DNA of 64,000 bases, from positions 6,604-70,603 of the forward strand of contig JBEKOI010000014.1 of NCBI GenBank assembly GCA_049521915.1, in the 5' to 3' direction. Shown here piece by piece: positions 8,848-17,454 of this stretch (within the stretch, counting starts at the first letter, position 1; each line of letters opens with the position of its first letter). The notes under the pieces were generated by a model that saw nothing but the letters and a program-made list of their open reading frames with translations, had not been told where the DNA came from and did no database searches. The position numbers and the translations under genes were made by a program. The DNA is from Bog-756 sp049521915. Lineage in GTDB: Bacteria; Actinomycetota; Acidimicrobiia; Acidimicrobiales; RAAP-2.

Positions 8848-10524
8848 ATGTCACAGGTGCCTGAACACGAGCAAACCCTGGCCAGGCTGCTCGAGGATCT
8901 GCCGGATGCCGCCATCGCGGTCGACGGACAGGGCCGGGTCATGTGGGGCAACCGGGCCGCCGAAGGTCTGTTCGGGCGGACGCGGGTCGAGTCCATCGGC
9001 ATGTCCGGACTCGACCTCATCCATCCCGAGGACCTCGAGTTCGTGCTCCGGTCCCTGGTCAGCGTGCGCGGCAAGGAAGTCGGATCTCCCATCGAGGTAC
9101 GGGTGGCCACTGCCTCAGGCTGGCGGCTGGTGGAGCTGGTGGGTACGCCGGTCCCGTGGTTCGAAGACGGTGCCGTGCTCATGTGCCTGCGCGACCTGAC
9201 CGAGCGTCGGCGCTTCGAGCTGGCCCACCACCACGACGCCCGTCTGCGGTCTCTCGTGCACAACTCCTCTTCCATCACCATGTTGGTGTCGCCCGGAGGC
9301 ACCATCGTCTCGGTGTCGGGTGCGCTCAGTCGTCTGTTGGGGCACGATCCGGAACTGGTCGAGGGGCGACCACTGGCCCAGCTGGTCAGCGAACCCGACC
9401 GTCCCACCCTCGAGGCGGCGTTCGAATGCGCGGCGTCGGGGGCCACGGCGGCCAATCCGGTGACCGTCCGGTTGGCCCTGAAGCACCACGGCAACGATGG
9501 CTCCTCCCCGTACGAGCTGGCGCTGGTCAATCTGGTCGACGATCCGACGGTCGGCGGCTACGTCGTCTCCGGCCACGACATCACCGTCCAGATGCTCACC
9601 GAGTTCGAGGTGCGCAAGGCGCTCTCCCTCCTGACGGCCACCCTGGACTCGACGGCCGACGGCATCGTCGTGGTCGACGGCAGCGGTCGGATCGTCAATT
9701 GCAACCGCCGGTTCTCCGAGATGCTGCGACTACCCAATCCGATCCCGTCCGGTCCGAACCCCGGCGCGGTCACCGCGTTCTTTCGCGACAAGTTGCTGAT
9801 GCCGGAGCTGTTCCTGGCCAAGCTCGAGGAGCTCTCGGCCAACAGGGAGGCGGAGAGCTGTGATGTCCTCGAGTTCGTCGACGGTCGGGTGTACGAATGT
9901 GTATCCAGGCCCCAACGGGTGGACGGGGCGGTCGTCGGGCGGGTGTGGAGCCTGCGGGACACGACGGACCGCAAGCAGCTCGAAGAGCGCCTCTCGCACC
10001 AGGCCTTCCACGATTCCCTGACCGGCTTGGGGAACCGCGCCCTCTTCCAGGACCGCCTCCAGCATGCGATGGCCCGGACGGAGAGAACCCACCTCCAGCT
10101 GGCCGTCCTGTTTCTGGACGTGGACAACTTCAAGGTGGTCAACGACACACTCGGGCATTCGGCCGGGGACGCCCTCTTGCAGGCCACGGCCGAGGTCCTC
10201 GTCGGCTGCCTGCGCGAATCGGATACCGCGGCCCGACTCGGCGGCGACGAGTTCGGGGTCGTCCTGGAGGAGATCGGCGACAGACATGAGGTCGTCAAAC
10301 TGGTCGAGCGCATCCTGATCGCGGCGCGCCGGCCATTTGCGGTCGGAGGTCAGGTGGTCTCCACCACCGTGAGCATCGGGATCACATTCCACCGGCCGGG
10401 CGTCTCAAGCGATCAGCTCCTGCGCAATGCCGATCGGGCCATGTATGCGGCCAAGGAACGCGGTCGGAACCGGTTCGCCGAGTTCGAAGACGGGATGAGC
10501 ACCGTGTCGGTGGCGACGCTCTGA
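8848..10524 (+). CDS. PAS-domain diguanylate cyclase (GGDEF)
   Basis: A soluble 558-residue sensor protein with three PAS-like domains (about residues 10-125, 130-260, 265-390) and a C-terminal GGDEF domain (about 395-555). It should make cyclic di-GMP from two GTP. The active-site motif GGDEF is intact at residues 465-469, and the product-inhibition site RxxD (R456-E-S-D459) sits exactly five residues earlier, so feedback control by c-di-GMP is predicted. No transmembrane segment or EAL domain is present. The ATG at 8848 is chosen over the frame opening at 8764 because the first 28 residues are proline/arginine-rich and unlike a PAS domain. Confidence 0.9.
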   Translation: MSQVPEHEQTLARLLEDLPDAAIAVDGQGRVMWGNRAAEGLFGRTRVESIGMSGLDLIHPEDLEFVLRSLVSVRGKEVGSPIEVRVATASGWRLVELVGTPVPWFEDGAVLMCLRDLTERRRFELAHHHDARLRSLVHNSSSITMLVSPGGTIVSVSGALSRLLGHDPELVEGRPLAQLVSEPDRPTLEAAFECAASGATAANPVTVRLALKHHGNDGSSPYELALVNLVDDPTVGGYVVSGHDITVQMLTEFEVRKALSLLTATLDSTADGIVVVDGSGRIVNCNRRFSEMLRLPNPIPSGPNPGAVTAFFRDKLLMPELFLAKLEELSANREAESCDVLEFVDGRVYECVSRPQRVDGAVVGRVWSLRDTTDRKQLEERLSHQAFHDSLTGLGNRALFQDRLQHAMARTERTHLQLAVLFLDVDNFKVVNDTLGHSAGDALLQATAEVLVGCLRESDTAARLGGDEFGVVLEEIGDRHEVVKLVERILIAARRPFAVGGQVVSTTVSIGITFHRPGVSSDQLLRNADRAMYAAKERGRNRFAEFEDGMSTVSVATL

Positions 10525-10594
10525 CACCGATGCGACGGTCTGGTCCTCCGACCCCCGTCCATGCCCACCGGCCCCGGCCAACAGGCCCGGGCCC

Positions 10595-10613
10595 GGGGGC
10601 TCCGGCCCCCTTT
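10595..10613 (+). terminator. Candidate terminator hairpin after the diguanylate cyclase
   Basis: GGGGGC and GCCCCC form a six-pair stem around a TCCG loop, followed by TTT. It lies 70 bases after the GGDEF gene stop in the 254-base gap between two converging genes. The short T-run makes intrinsic termination plausible but not certain. Confidence 0.4.
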
Positions 10614-10778
10614 GCGAGCCTCGCCAGTGCCGGGTTCGGCCCCGTTTGCGACTCGCAGTTGCGACCCGTAGTTGCTACCGATACTCTTCGGGGAAGGCGG
10701 GAACCAACAGCACCCCGACTGCAGGGACCCGGCGGTCCCTGTGGTCGGAGTGGCTGACCGGTTCGAAAGAGGGCCCCG

Positions 10779-11765
10779 CTATCGGGTCCCGGCGGCGAGC
10801 TCCCGATAGTGCCGCCGCCAGATGAGGCGGTAGACCCGGCTCCATCGGGGAATCGACCGGAGGCCGGGTATGAAGGGCAGGAAGACCAGCACCAGGGTCA
10901 GGATCATCATGATGGCCCAGACCTGCAGGTCCCCACTGGACGAACCGTTCATGGGGGGCACCTGGTACCAGAGGGTGTAGAGCCACAGCCAGGCCTGGCC
11001 GGGGAAGTTGCCCGTCTCGTTCATCATGCCCCACTGGTCCCCGGACAGGTGCTGGTTCTGCGCCAGGTTGGCCAGGTAGTTCCCGTCGGCGATGAACAGG
11101 AGGGGCTTCGTGTAGTCGGTCCCGTAGAACTGGTGCGAACTGAGCAGGGCCCCATCCAGGGCGCCGCTCCTGGCCATCGAGGTCAGCCCGTCGATGATGG
11201 TTCCGACCGGCCCGTAGTCACCGGGTGGCACGGCGATCGAACCGCCCTTGAACGATGCGTTGGCCACCGCCTTCTCGTAGACGGCGGTCCAGGCCTGCTG
11301 CTGTGCCGGGGTGGCTGCGGTGTACCGGGCAACCGCAGCTCGCACGCCGGGTTCGTTGGGCAGGGTCTGCAGGGGGCCGATGACGAAGTCCTTGGCCGTG
11401 TCGATCGGGTGGTGGACCCCGAGCCACTGCTCGGGGGAGAACGGCCCGATGGACTGGGACGCTCCGGACGTGTTGTTGTACGGCGGGCCGTAGGTGGCCG
11501 TGGGACTGGTCCCGTCGAGCTCGGTGATGGCGGTCTGGGCGAAGTCGACCGGATTCGCCGTCGACCACGACTGCACGGTCACCGGCTTCTCGTCGGGGGA
11601 CGAGAACACGACGGCCAGTGCCACCACGAGGATCACCACCACCACGAAGGCGATGACGACCTCCTTGACCAGATCGTAGGGCTCGTACCTGCCGTCCCAC
11701 TCCCGCACGTCGCGGTCGGGTTTGAATCGGCGCCTGGCCCGGTGGACGGGGGCGACGTCCGTCAT
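10779..11765 (-). CDS. Membrane protein co-encoded with cytochrome b
   Basis: A 328-residue protein with a basic cytoplasmic N-terminus, a strong membrane helix at about residues 34-55, a large extracytoplasmic domain (about 56-280) and a second helix near 284-305 followed by a basic tail. There is no CxxCH haem motif and no Rieske cluster. It is the last gene of a three-gene operon, overlapping the cytochrome b stop by four bases (ATGA). Position and topology suggest a structural or quinol-site partner standing in for the missing C-terminal half of cytochrome b; this is inference. The 3' end, including the TAG stop, lies in an inverted repeat (CTATCGGG/CCCGATAG, 10779-10786 and 10802-10809). 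Confidence 0.7.
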   Translation of the reverse strand: MTDVAPVHRARRRFKPDRDVREWDGRYEPYDLVKEVVIAFVVVVILVVALAVVFSSPDEKPVTVQSWSTANPVDFAQTAITELDGTSPTATYGPPYNNTSGASQSIGPFSPEQWLGVHHPIDTAKDFVIGPLQTLPNEPGVRAAVARYTAATPAQQQAWTAVYEKAVANASFKGGSIAVPPGDYGPVGTIIDGLTSMARSGALDGALLSSHQFYGTDYTKPLLFIADGNYLANLAQNQHLSGDQWGMMNETGNFPGQAWLWLYTLWYQVPPMNGSSSGDLQVWAIMMILTLVLVFLPFIPGLRSIPRWSRVYRLIWRRHYRELAAGTR

Positions 11766-12493
11766 GGTTGCGTCACGGCCGGGGCGTCGTCGGCGACAGC
11801 CTCAGGCTTGTCGTCGCCGGCCACGCCGCCCGGCGGATCGAACGGCGGAACCACGCCGCGGAGGCGGACCAGCAGGACGTGGCCGGCGACGAGCACCACG
11901 ACCACGAGGGGGAGCAGGACGATATGCCACATGATCATCTGGCCGAAGTTCGTCACGTTGAAGATGGCCCCGGCACCGGTCGAGTTGATCCCGTCCTTGG
12001 CCTGGGTGCTGATCCACTGCGAGTCGAAGTTCTGTTGCGAGAGGTAGCCGGTGAAGGCGGCTCCGACCGAGACCACGAAGGACACCACACCGGTGATCCA
12101 GGTGGCCCGGCGGCGGCCGCGCCATGCGGCCATGAAGAACTTCCCCCACAGATGGACGACCATGGCGAAGAAGAACACCTCGACACTCCACAGGTGCATC
12201 GAGTTGACGAACAGCCCAACCGTCGAGACGTGCCACCAGGTCGGGCCGAAGATGGCCAACACGCAACCGGTGAGGATGACCACCGACAGGGCGCAGAGGG
12301 TGAGGACACCGAAGACGTAGATCCACGACGCCACATAGGCCGGCTGCCGGTCGGGCAGGAGCCGCCCCGGTGGCAGGGCCTCGGTGGCGGCGTGGCGGAG
12401 CTTGGCCGTCCACTGGTCGGCGTCCTCGGGCAGATCGGCGCTCTTGGCCACCGACGCCTGCTCGGGGCGGGTGACCTCGGTGTCGACGGTCAC
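11762..12493 (-). CDS. Cytochrome b (N-terminal, b6-type) subunit
   Basis: A 243-residue four-helix di-haem cytochrome b of the b/b6 N-terminal family, expected to move electrons across the membrane between quinol and an acceptor. The four haem ligands are visible as two pairs: H100 and H114 (14 apart) and H190 and H205 (15 apart); the 14/15 pattern is that of cytochrome b6 rather than mitochondrial cytochrome b (14/14). No C-terminal domain, Rieske protein or cytochrome c1 gene is next to it. It sits between a 63-residue membrane protein (GTGA overlap) and a two-helix protein (ATGA overlap), and the operon carries a DosR-like box upstream. Confidence 0.85.
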   Translation of the reverse strand: MTVDTEVTRPEQASVAKSADLPEDADQWTAKLRHAATEALPPGRLLPDRQPAYVASWIYVFGVLTLCALSVVILTGCVLAIFGPTWWHVSTVGLFVNSMHLWSVEVFFFAMVVHLWGKFFMAAWRGRRRATWITGVVSFVVSVGAAFTGYLSQQNFDSQWISTQAKDGINSTGAGAIFNVTNFGQMIMWHIVLLPLVVVVLVAGHVLLVRLRGVVPPFDPPGGVAGDDKPEAVADDAPAVTQP

Positions 12494-12681
12494 CGGTCAC
12501 CGCCCTGGTGCCGCCTGAAGGGGATGAGGATGGCGGCCACGAAGACGATGACCATCAAGGCGATGAGCACCAGGTTGGCCACCGATATCTGGATGAATCC
12601 CCAGTGGACGTAGTGACCGGGATGGCTGAGATCGACGAGACTGCCGAAGACCCGGCTCAATACTGCGGGCAGCATCTGCAT
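12490..12681 (-). CDS. Small single-helix membrane protein, first gene of cytochrome b operon
   Basis: A 63-residue protein with one hydrophobic helix (about residues 35-55) and a basic C-terminus. The start ATG at 12681 has AGGAGG ten bases upstream; the much longer open frame extending to 13455 runs antisense to the GH65 gene and is rejected. Its stop overlaps the cytochrome b GTG start by four bases, so the two are translationally coupled. Role unknown; position suggests a small subunit of the same membrane complex. Confidence 0.7.
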   Translation of the reverse strand: MQMLPAVLSRVFGSLVDLSHPGHYVHWGFIQISVANLVLIALMVIVFVAAILIPFRRHQGGDR

Positions 12682-12732
12682 GTGGGCGAAACCTCCTGGC
12701 TGGAAGGTTATTGAGCCCCTCTTGGTCACACT

Positions 12733-12747
12733 AGGGCCGAAAGTCCT
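12733..12747. promoter_or_regulatory. DosR-like palindromic box between cytochrome b operon and GH65 gene
   Basis: AGGACTTTCGGCCCT when read on the minus strand. It sits in the 150-base divergent gap, 51 bases before the start of the small cytochrome-operon protein and 84 bases before the GH65 start. A possible -10 element (AATAAC) lies about 20 bases past it toward the cytochrome operon. Same core as the boxes at 16351, 17381, 21988, 36377 and 56549. Confidence 0.6.
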
Positions 12748-12831
12748 GTTGACCGGGGATCCCCGGATGATCCGGCGACGGGCGGGGCCGGGCCCTACCG
12801 GACCTTCCCCCGCACCTGCCAGACTCAGTGG

Positions 12832-14961
12832 GTGGGGAAGCTCGACCGTCCGGCTCAGCGAACCGGGGCCTCCGCAGCAGCGCCCGGGTCGGGGGAAGGC
12901 TGGACGCGTCCGTTCGATCCTCGGTGGTGCATCATCGCGGACACCGACGAGGACATGGAGCCGGTGACAGCCAGCCTTCTCTGCCTCGCCGACGGCACCA
13001 TCGGGACAAGAGGCGTCCTCGAAGAGCAGGACGCACCCGACCTCTCCCCGGTGACGGCGGCAGACCTGTACGAACCGGACGGCCGGTCCGGCGAGCACCT
13101 GATGGCACTGTCGTCGTGGTGCGCGTTGCCCCTCGTCGGGGGTACGCCCATGGGGCGGAGGGTGCTGGACTTGCGGGACGGGATGTTGACCCGGGAAGTC
13201 GCCGTGGGCCATTCCACCCTGCTCACGCGACGCTTCGCCTGCATCGCCCGGCCGGGCACCGCGGTACTCGTGGCCGATGTCGATCCGCGGCTGCTGAGGG
13301 AGCATGAACCGGCCCGCGATCCGGTCACATCGATGTCCCACAGCCAGCGGCATTCGACCTTCGGTGGGGGTGCGACCGTGACCGGCTCCACCACGTGGTC
13401 GGGAGCTCCTCCGGGTCACGGGGTGCGGCAGCACCTGGAGCGAATCGTGGTCCACCTGGTCTCCGCCACACGGACGCCGACCCGATCGAAAGCGGTGCAG
13501 CTGCTGACCGAGGCGACCGCGGCCGGTGCCTTCCGCCTGCTGGCCGAACAGCGGACCGCCTGGGACCGGCGGTGGTCACAGGCCGACGTCGAGGTCGTCG
13601 GAGATCCCCGGTCGACCATGGCGGTCCGATTCGCCATCTTCCACCTGCTGTCGACGGTCCGGCCGCGGGGTGAGGCGGCCGTGGGCGCCCGCGGGCTCAC
13701 CGGCCCCGCCTACGCCGGTCACGTGTTCTGGGACACCGAAGCGTTCGTCATGCCCCTGATCGCAGGGGTGGACAGCAGATCGGCCCGGGCGGTACTCGAA
13801 TACCGGATCCGCCGCCTTCCCCCGGCCCGCAGGCGGGCCGCACTCGACGGCCGGAGCGGTGCCCGATTCCCGTGGGAGTCCGCCCACAGCGGGGCCGACG
13901 TGACACCCACCTCCGGTATCGACCACAAGGGCCGGACCGTCACCATCCGCACCGGTGATCTCGAGGAGCATGTGACCGCCGACGTGGCCTGGGCCGCCTG
14001 GCGGTACGCGGCGTGGATCGGTGACTGGTCGTTCCTGACCGGTCCGGGTCGGCCGCTGGTGGTGGACACCGCCCGGTACTGGGCCAGCCGCATCCGCTGG
14101 GACGCCGACCATCGGGCCCACATCGACTCGGTGACCGGTCCCGACGAGTACCACGAATGCGTGAACGACAACGCGTTCACCAATCTGATGGCTCGCTGGA
14201 ATCTTCGTCGTGCCGCCGAGCTGGTCGAGCGGGGAAAGCCCGGGGAGGTCCGGGACGGAGAGGCGGAGGAATCCGACGTCTGGCGAACGGCGGCGGACGC
14301 GCTGGTCGACAACTTCGACCCGGTCACCCACCTGTACGAGCAGTTCGACGGCTTCGACCGGCTTCAGCCGCTGATGGCGAAGGACCTCGGCGTCCCTCCG
14401 TTCTCCGCCGACCTCGTCATCGGAGCGGAGCGACTGGCGGGCACCCAGATCATCAAGCAGGCCGACGTGCTCATGGCCCATCTGCTCATTCCGGAAGGGA
14501 CGGCTCCCGGGTCGTTGGAGCCCAACCTCGACCACTACCTGCCCCGCACCTCTCACGGGAGCTCGCTCTCCCCCGCCGCCCACGCCGTCCTCCTGGCCCG
14601 GGCCGGCCGCCCCGGCGAGGCGCTCGACCACCTCCGGCTGGCTGCGTCGGTCGATCTGGACGACGTCACCCAGACGACGGGTGCCGGTCTGCATGTGGCC
14701 AACCTCGGGGGCATCTGGCAGGCCATGGTGTACGGCTTCGCCGGACTGTCGGTGATCAGCCCCGACGATCGGACCCTGTCCCTGGATCCGGTGCTGCCGG
14801 AGGCCTGGGAGGAGTTACGGATCCGGGTCCGCTGGCATCGCCGCCGGCTCCGTCTCGTGTGCCGGAACGACGCCGTGCACGTCGGCACCGACCGGCCGCT
14901 GAGGGTGACGGTACGCGGCACGACGGTCCGGGTCGAGCCGCCCGGGAGGTGGGTGGCATGA
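12832..14961 (+). CDS. Glycoside hydrolase family 65 disaccharide phosphorylase
   Basis: A 709-residue intracellular GH65 enzyme that should split an alpha-linked glucose disaccharide (trehalose, maltose, kojibiose or nigerose) with phosphate, giving beta-glucose 1-phosphate and glucose. The catalytic acid is E439 in VTGPDEYHE; the phosphate-binding region YLPRTSHGSSLSP is intact, and KQADVLMAHLL precedes it, which marks a phosphorylase rather than a hydrolase. The (alpha/alpha)6 barrel spans roughly residues 220-640. It overlaps the following USP/beta-phosphoglucomutase gene by four bases (ATGA), the classical pairing because beta-phosphoglucomutase converts the product to glucose 6-phosphate. 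The precise disaccharide cannot be told. Start GTG at 12832; a DosR-like box lies 84 bases upstream. Confidence 0.87.
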   Translation: MGKLDRPAQRTGASAAAPGSGEGWTRPFDPRWCIIADTDEDMEPVTASLLCLADGTIGTRGVLEEQDAPDLSPVTAADLYEPDGRSGEHLMALSSWCALPLVGGTPMGRRVLDLRDGMLTREVAVGHSTLLTRRFACIARPGTAVLVADVDPRLLREHEPARDPVTSMSHSQRHSTFGGGATVTGSTTWSGAPPGHGVRQHLERIVVHLVSATRTPTRSKAVQLLTEATAAGAFRLLAEQRTAWDRRWSQADVEVVGDPRSTMAVRFAIFHLLSTVRPRGEAAVGARGLTGPAYAGHVFWDTEAFVMPLIAGVDSRSARAVLEYRIRRLPPARRRAALDGRSGARFPWESAHSGADVTPTSGIDHKGRTVTIRTGDLEEHVTADVAWAAWRYAAWIGDWSFLTGPGRPLVVDTARYWASRIRWDADHRAHIDSVTGPDEYHECVNDNAFTNLMARWNLRRAAELVERGKPGEVRDGEAEESDVWRTAADALVDNFDPVTHLYEQFDGFDRLQPLMAKDLGVPPFSADLVIGAERLAGTQIIKQADVLMAHLLIPEGTAPGSLEPNLDHYLPRTSHGSSLSPAAHAVLLARAGRPGEALDHLRLAASVDLDDVTQTTGAGLHVANLGGIWQAMVYGFAGLSVISPDDRTLSLDPVLPEAWEELRIRVRWHRRRLRLVCRNDAVHVGTDRPLRVTVRGTTVRVEPPGRWVA

Positions 14962-16341
14962 CGGAGGCGCCCACCGCCCGCGGCTTGCACGTGTTCGGGG
15001 CCCCCGACGCGGCGTCCGGACCCTGGCGGGAAGTCGTCTCCCGCGCGCTCTCGTTGGCCGGTCTCACCTCGGTGGTCGATGAGCGTGCCGGCAGACCTGG
15101 CGCCCCGGTGGCGGATCAGGACATCGTTATGTCCGCGGCCACGACGGGCGATCCCATCCTGGTCCTCCCGCACCGGCACTCCCCCACCGAGCCCCTCGGA
15201 GCACATCCATGCCTCCTGGTGCCGATCGAGGCCACCCGGGCGGAGCGCCGCGTGCTGCGCCCCTGGATCGAGCGCGCCGAGCGGCTCGGATTCGAGGTCG
15301 AGCCCCGGGCACCACGCGGAGGCGTGGTGGGCGCAGGCACGCCGTCGGTATCGGATGGGCACGGCGACCCTGTCGATCGAGACCGGCGATCCCGCCGACA
15401 GCATCCTGGCCGCGGCGAGCCGGTTCGACCTGATCATGCTCTTCTGGCAGGGCGATGTCACCGCCGGGCACGCCGCCACCCTCCGCAAGGTGATCAGCGG
15501 TGCCGACAGGCCGCTGCTCCTCGTGCGCAATCCCCCGGCCACGGCCACCGGTACCGGTCGGACAACAGGACAGGTCGACATCTACGCGTACCAAGCCTGG
15601 CTGTTCGACCTCGACGGCGTCTTGACCAAGACGGCGGACGTCCACGCCGCGGCCTGGAAGCAGGCCTTCGACCAGTTCCTGGCCGAGGAGGGGGCCCGAA
15701 CGGGCGCGGTCTTCGAGCCGTTCGACTCCGCCGGCGACTACCGGCGCTACGTGGACGGTGAGCCCCGCGATGACGGCGTGCGCGACTTTCTGGCCGCCCG
15801 GGGTATCACGCTTCCCGAAGGCGTGGAAGGCGATCCTCCCTCGGCCCGGACCGTGAAGGGCCTCGGCAACCGCAAGAACGACCTGGTGCTGGCCGTCCTC
15901 GACAGCCAGGGGGTGGCGGCCTACGACGGAGCCGTCGCCCTGGTGAAGAAGCTGCGCAGTCACGGTACGCCCATGGCCGTCGTATCGGCCAGTGAGAACA
16001 CCCAGGCGGTGCTCGAAGCCGCGGGGATCGCCGATCTGTTCGATGCCAGGGTCGACGGCCACGTGGTCAAGGAACGCCACCTGGCCGGCAAGCCGGCTCC
16101 CGACAGTTATCTCGAGGGGGCAAGCATGCTGCACGTCGACCCACACAGGACCGTCGTCGTCGAGGACGCCCTGGCCGGGGTGGAAGCGGGCCGGGCCGGG
16201 CAGTTCGGCCTCGTGGTCGGCGTCGACCACCACGACGACGCCGACCACCACGACTACGCCGACGAGCTCCGGTCCCACGGCGCCGACGTGGTCGTGAGCG
16301 ACCTCGGCACGTTGCTGGACCGTGCGGTCCCACCCGGGTGA
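14958..16341 (+). CDS. USP-domain / beta-phosphoglucomutase fusion, interrupted by a +1 frame break
   Basis: Two reading frames together make one coherent protein. From ATG 14958 the first frame encodes the first half of a universal-stress-protein-like domain (to LGFEVEP). At the CCCC run 15303-15306 the sense moves to the next frame, which continues PGHHAEAWWAQARRRYRMG, the rest of the USP domain (SRFDLIMLFWQGD) and then, from about 15580, a complete HAD-type beta-phosphoglucomutase with the nucleophile motif FDLDGVLTKTADVH, the VSASENT motif and VVEDALAGVEAG. One C fewer would restore a single ~460-residue protein. If the break is real, the HAD part could still be made from the internal ATG at 15355. 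The enzyme would turn beta-glucose 1-phosphate from the upstream GH65 enzyme into glucose 6-phosphate. Confidence 0.8.
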
Positions 16342-16350
16342 CCGGTGGGT

Positions 16351-16365
16351 GGGACCTTCGGCCCT
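16351..16365 (+). promoter_or_regulatory. DosR-like box upstream of DUF1918 gene
   Basis: GGGACCTTCGGCCCT, ending 59 bases before the DUF1918 start codon. Imperfect palindrome (AGGG-type half sites) shared with six other sites in the window. Confidence 0.6.
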
Positions 16366-16424
16366 GGTCGGCCTGGCGGCGCAGCTCGATGATGGGGGTA
16401 CGTGAAGGTATCGAGGAGGTAGCA

Positions 16425-16625
16425 ATGCAAGCGAGCGTGGGAGACCGGATCGTGATCCACGGACACCGGGCCGGTGAGCCGGACCGCGATGGAGAGATCA
16501 TGGGCGTCGAAGGAGCGGACGGACAGCCCCCTTATCTCGTTCGATGGGGCGACACCGGTCACACCAGCACGTTCTTCCCCGGCCCCGACGCCTCCATCCA
16601 ACACTTCGAGCACACCGGACCATGA
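16425..16625 (+). CDS. DUF1918 domain protein
   Basis: A 66-residue protein consisting of one DUF1918 domain, a small SH3-like beta-barrel fold of unknown function common in actinobacteria. The VGDRIVIHGHRAGEPDRDG and PPYLVRWGDTGHTSTFFPG segments are diagnostic. Start ATG at 16425 is supported by GAGGAGGT seven bases before it. It follows a DosR-like box by 59 bases and precedes a phosphoribosyltransferase gene by 43 bases, so the two may be cotranscribed. Confidence 0.85.
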   Translation: MQASVGDRIVIHGHRAGEPDRDGEIMGVEGADGQPPYLVRWGDTGHTSTFFPGPDASIQHFEHTGP

Positions 16626-16668
16626 GATGAGCGGCGTGGACCGGTCGCCGGCCTCAGGAGTTGGGACC

Positions 16669-17388
16669 ATGGTGACCGGTCCCTTCCGGGAGGGTCGACG
16701 GGGGCGCCAGGAGCCCGACGTGCCGTTCGTCGACCGTGAGCAGGCCGGCCGGGAAGTGGGCGAACGGCTGGCCGGCGTCCCGTGCCGCCATCCTGTGGTG
16801 CTCGCCCTCCCCCGGGGAGGAGTTCCCGTCGGCTACCAGGTGGCGTTGGCCATCGGCGCCCCTCTCGACGTGATCGTCGTACGCAAGCTCGGGGTGCCGT
16901 TCCAATCGGAACTGGCCATGGGCGCCATCGGTGAGGACGGGGTGCAGGTCATGGATGAGGCGGTGGTAGCCGCGGCCCGGGTCAGCCCGGCCGACATCTA
17001 TGCCGTGGAAGCCAGGGAGCGGGCCGAGCTGGTTCGTCGCGTCCGCCGCTACCGTTCGGTGTGCGGGAGGGTCCCGTTGGCGGGGCGAACGGCCATCGTG
17101 GTGGACGATGGGATGGCCACGGGTTCGACCGCTCGGGCCGCATGTCTTGTGGCACGGGCCCACGGCGCGTCGCAGGTGATCATGGCCACGCCGGTGGCCT
17201 CGCCCCAGGCCGTGGCCATGCTGGGCCAGGTCGCCGACCACGTCGTCGCCCTCGAACAGCCTGACCCGTTCTTCGCCGTCGGCCGTTGGTACCGCCACTT
17301 CGGTCAGGTCTCGGACGACGACGTGCTGGCCGTGCTGGCCTCCACAGGCACCCGCAGCCATCAGGGACCGTCCACCACTGAGGACTAA
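16669..17388 (+). CDS. Phosphoribosyltransferase-domain protein
   Basis: A 239-residue type I phosphoribosyltransferase-fold protein. The PRPP-binding motif VVDDGMATGSTA is at about residues 143-154, and ALPRGGVPVGYQVA and VRKLGVP are in the expected places earlier in the fold. Proteins of this type (for example mycobacterial Rv0571c, a DosR-regulon member) have no proven base substrate. ATG 16669 is chosen because CAGGAG lies eight bases upstream; an in-frame ATG at 16627 would add 14 residues. The stop codon TAA falls inside the DosR-like box of the next gene. Confidence 0.82.
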   Translation: MVTGPFREGRRGRQEPDVPFVDREQAGREVGERLAGVPCRHPVVLALPRGGVPVGYQVALAIGAPLDVIVVRKLGVPFQSELAMGAIGEDGVQVMDEAVVAAARVSPADIYAVEARERAELVRRVRRYRSVCGRVPLAGRTAIVVDDGMATGSTARAACLVARAHGASQVIMATPVASPQAVAMLGQVADHVVALEQPDPFFAVGRWYRHFGQVSDDDVLAVLASTGTRSHQGPSTTED

Positions 17389-17395
17389 CGGCCCT
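17381..17395 (+). promoter_or_regulatory. DosR-like box upstream of alcohol dehydrogenase
   Basis: AGGACTAACGGCCCT, overlapping the 3' end of the phosphoribosyltransferase gene and ending 59 bases before the alcohol dehydrogenase start. A GGTTACAAC stretch about 30 bases after it could serve as a -10 region. Confidence 0.55.
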
Positions 17396-17454
17396 ACCCG
17401 CGGACCGGCCGGAAGCTCACCCTGGTTACAACAGCCAGCAAGAGGAGATCGGCC

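Noticed and set aside
12682..13455. Long N-terminal extension of the first cytochrome-operon gene
   Set aside because: It is antisense to the GH65 N-terminus; the ATG at 12681 has a strong AGGAGG site and lies correctly after the DosR-like box.
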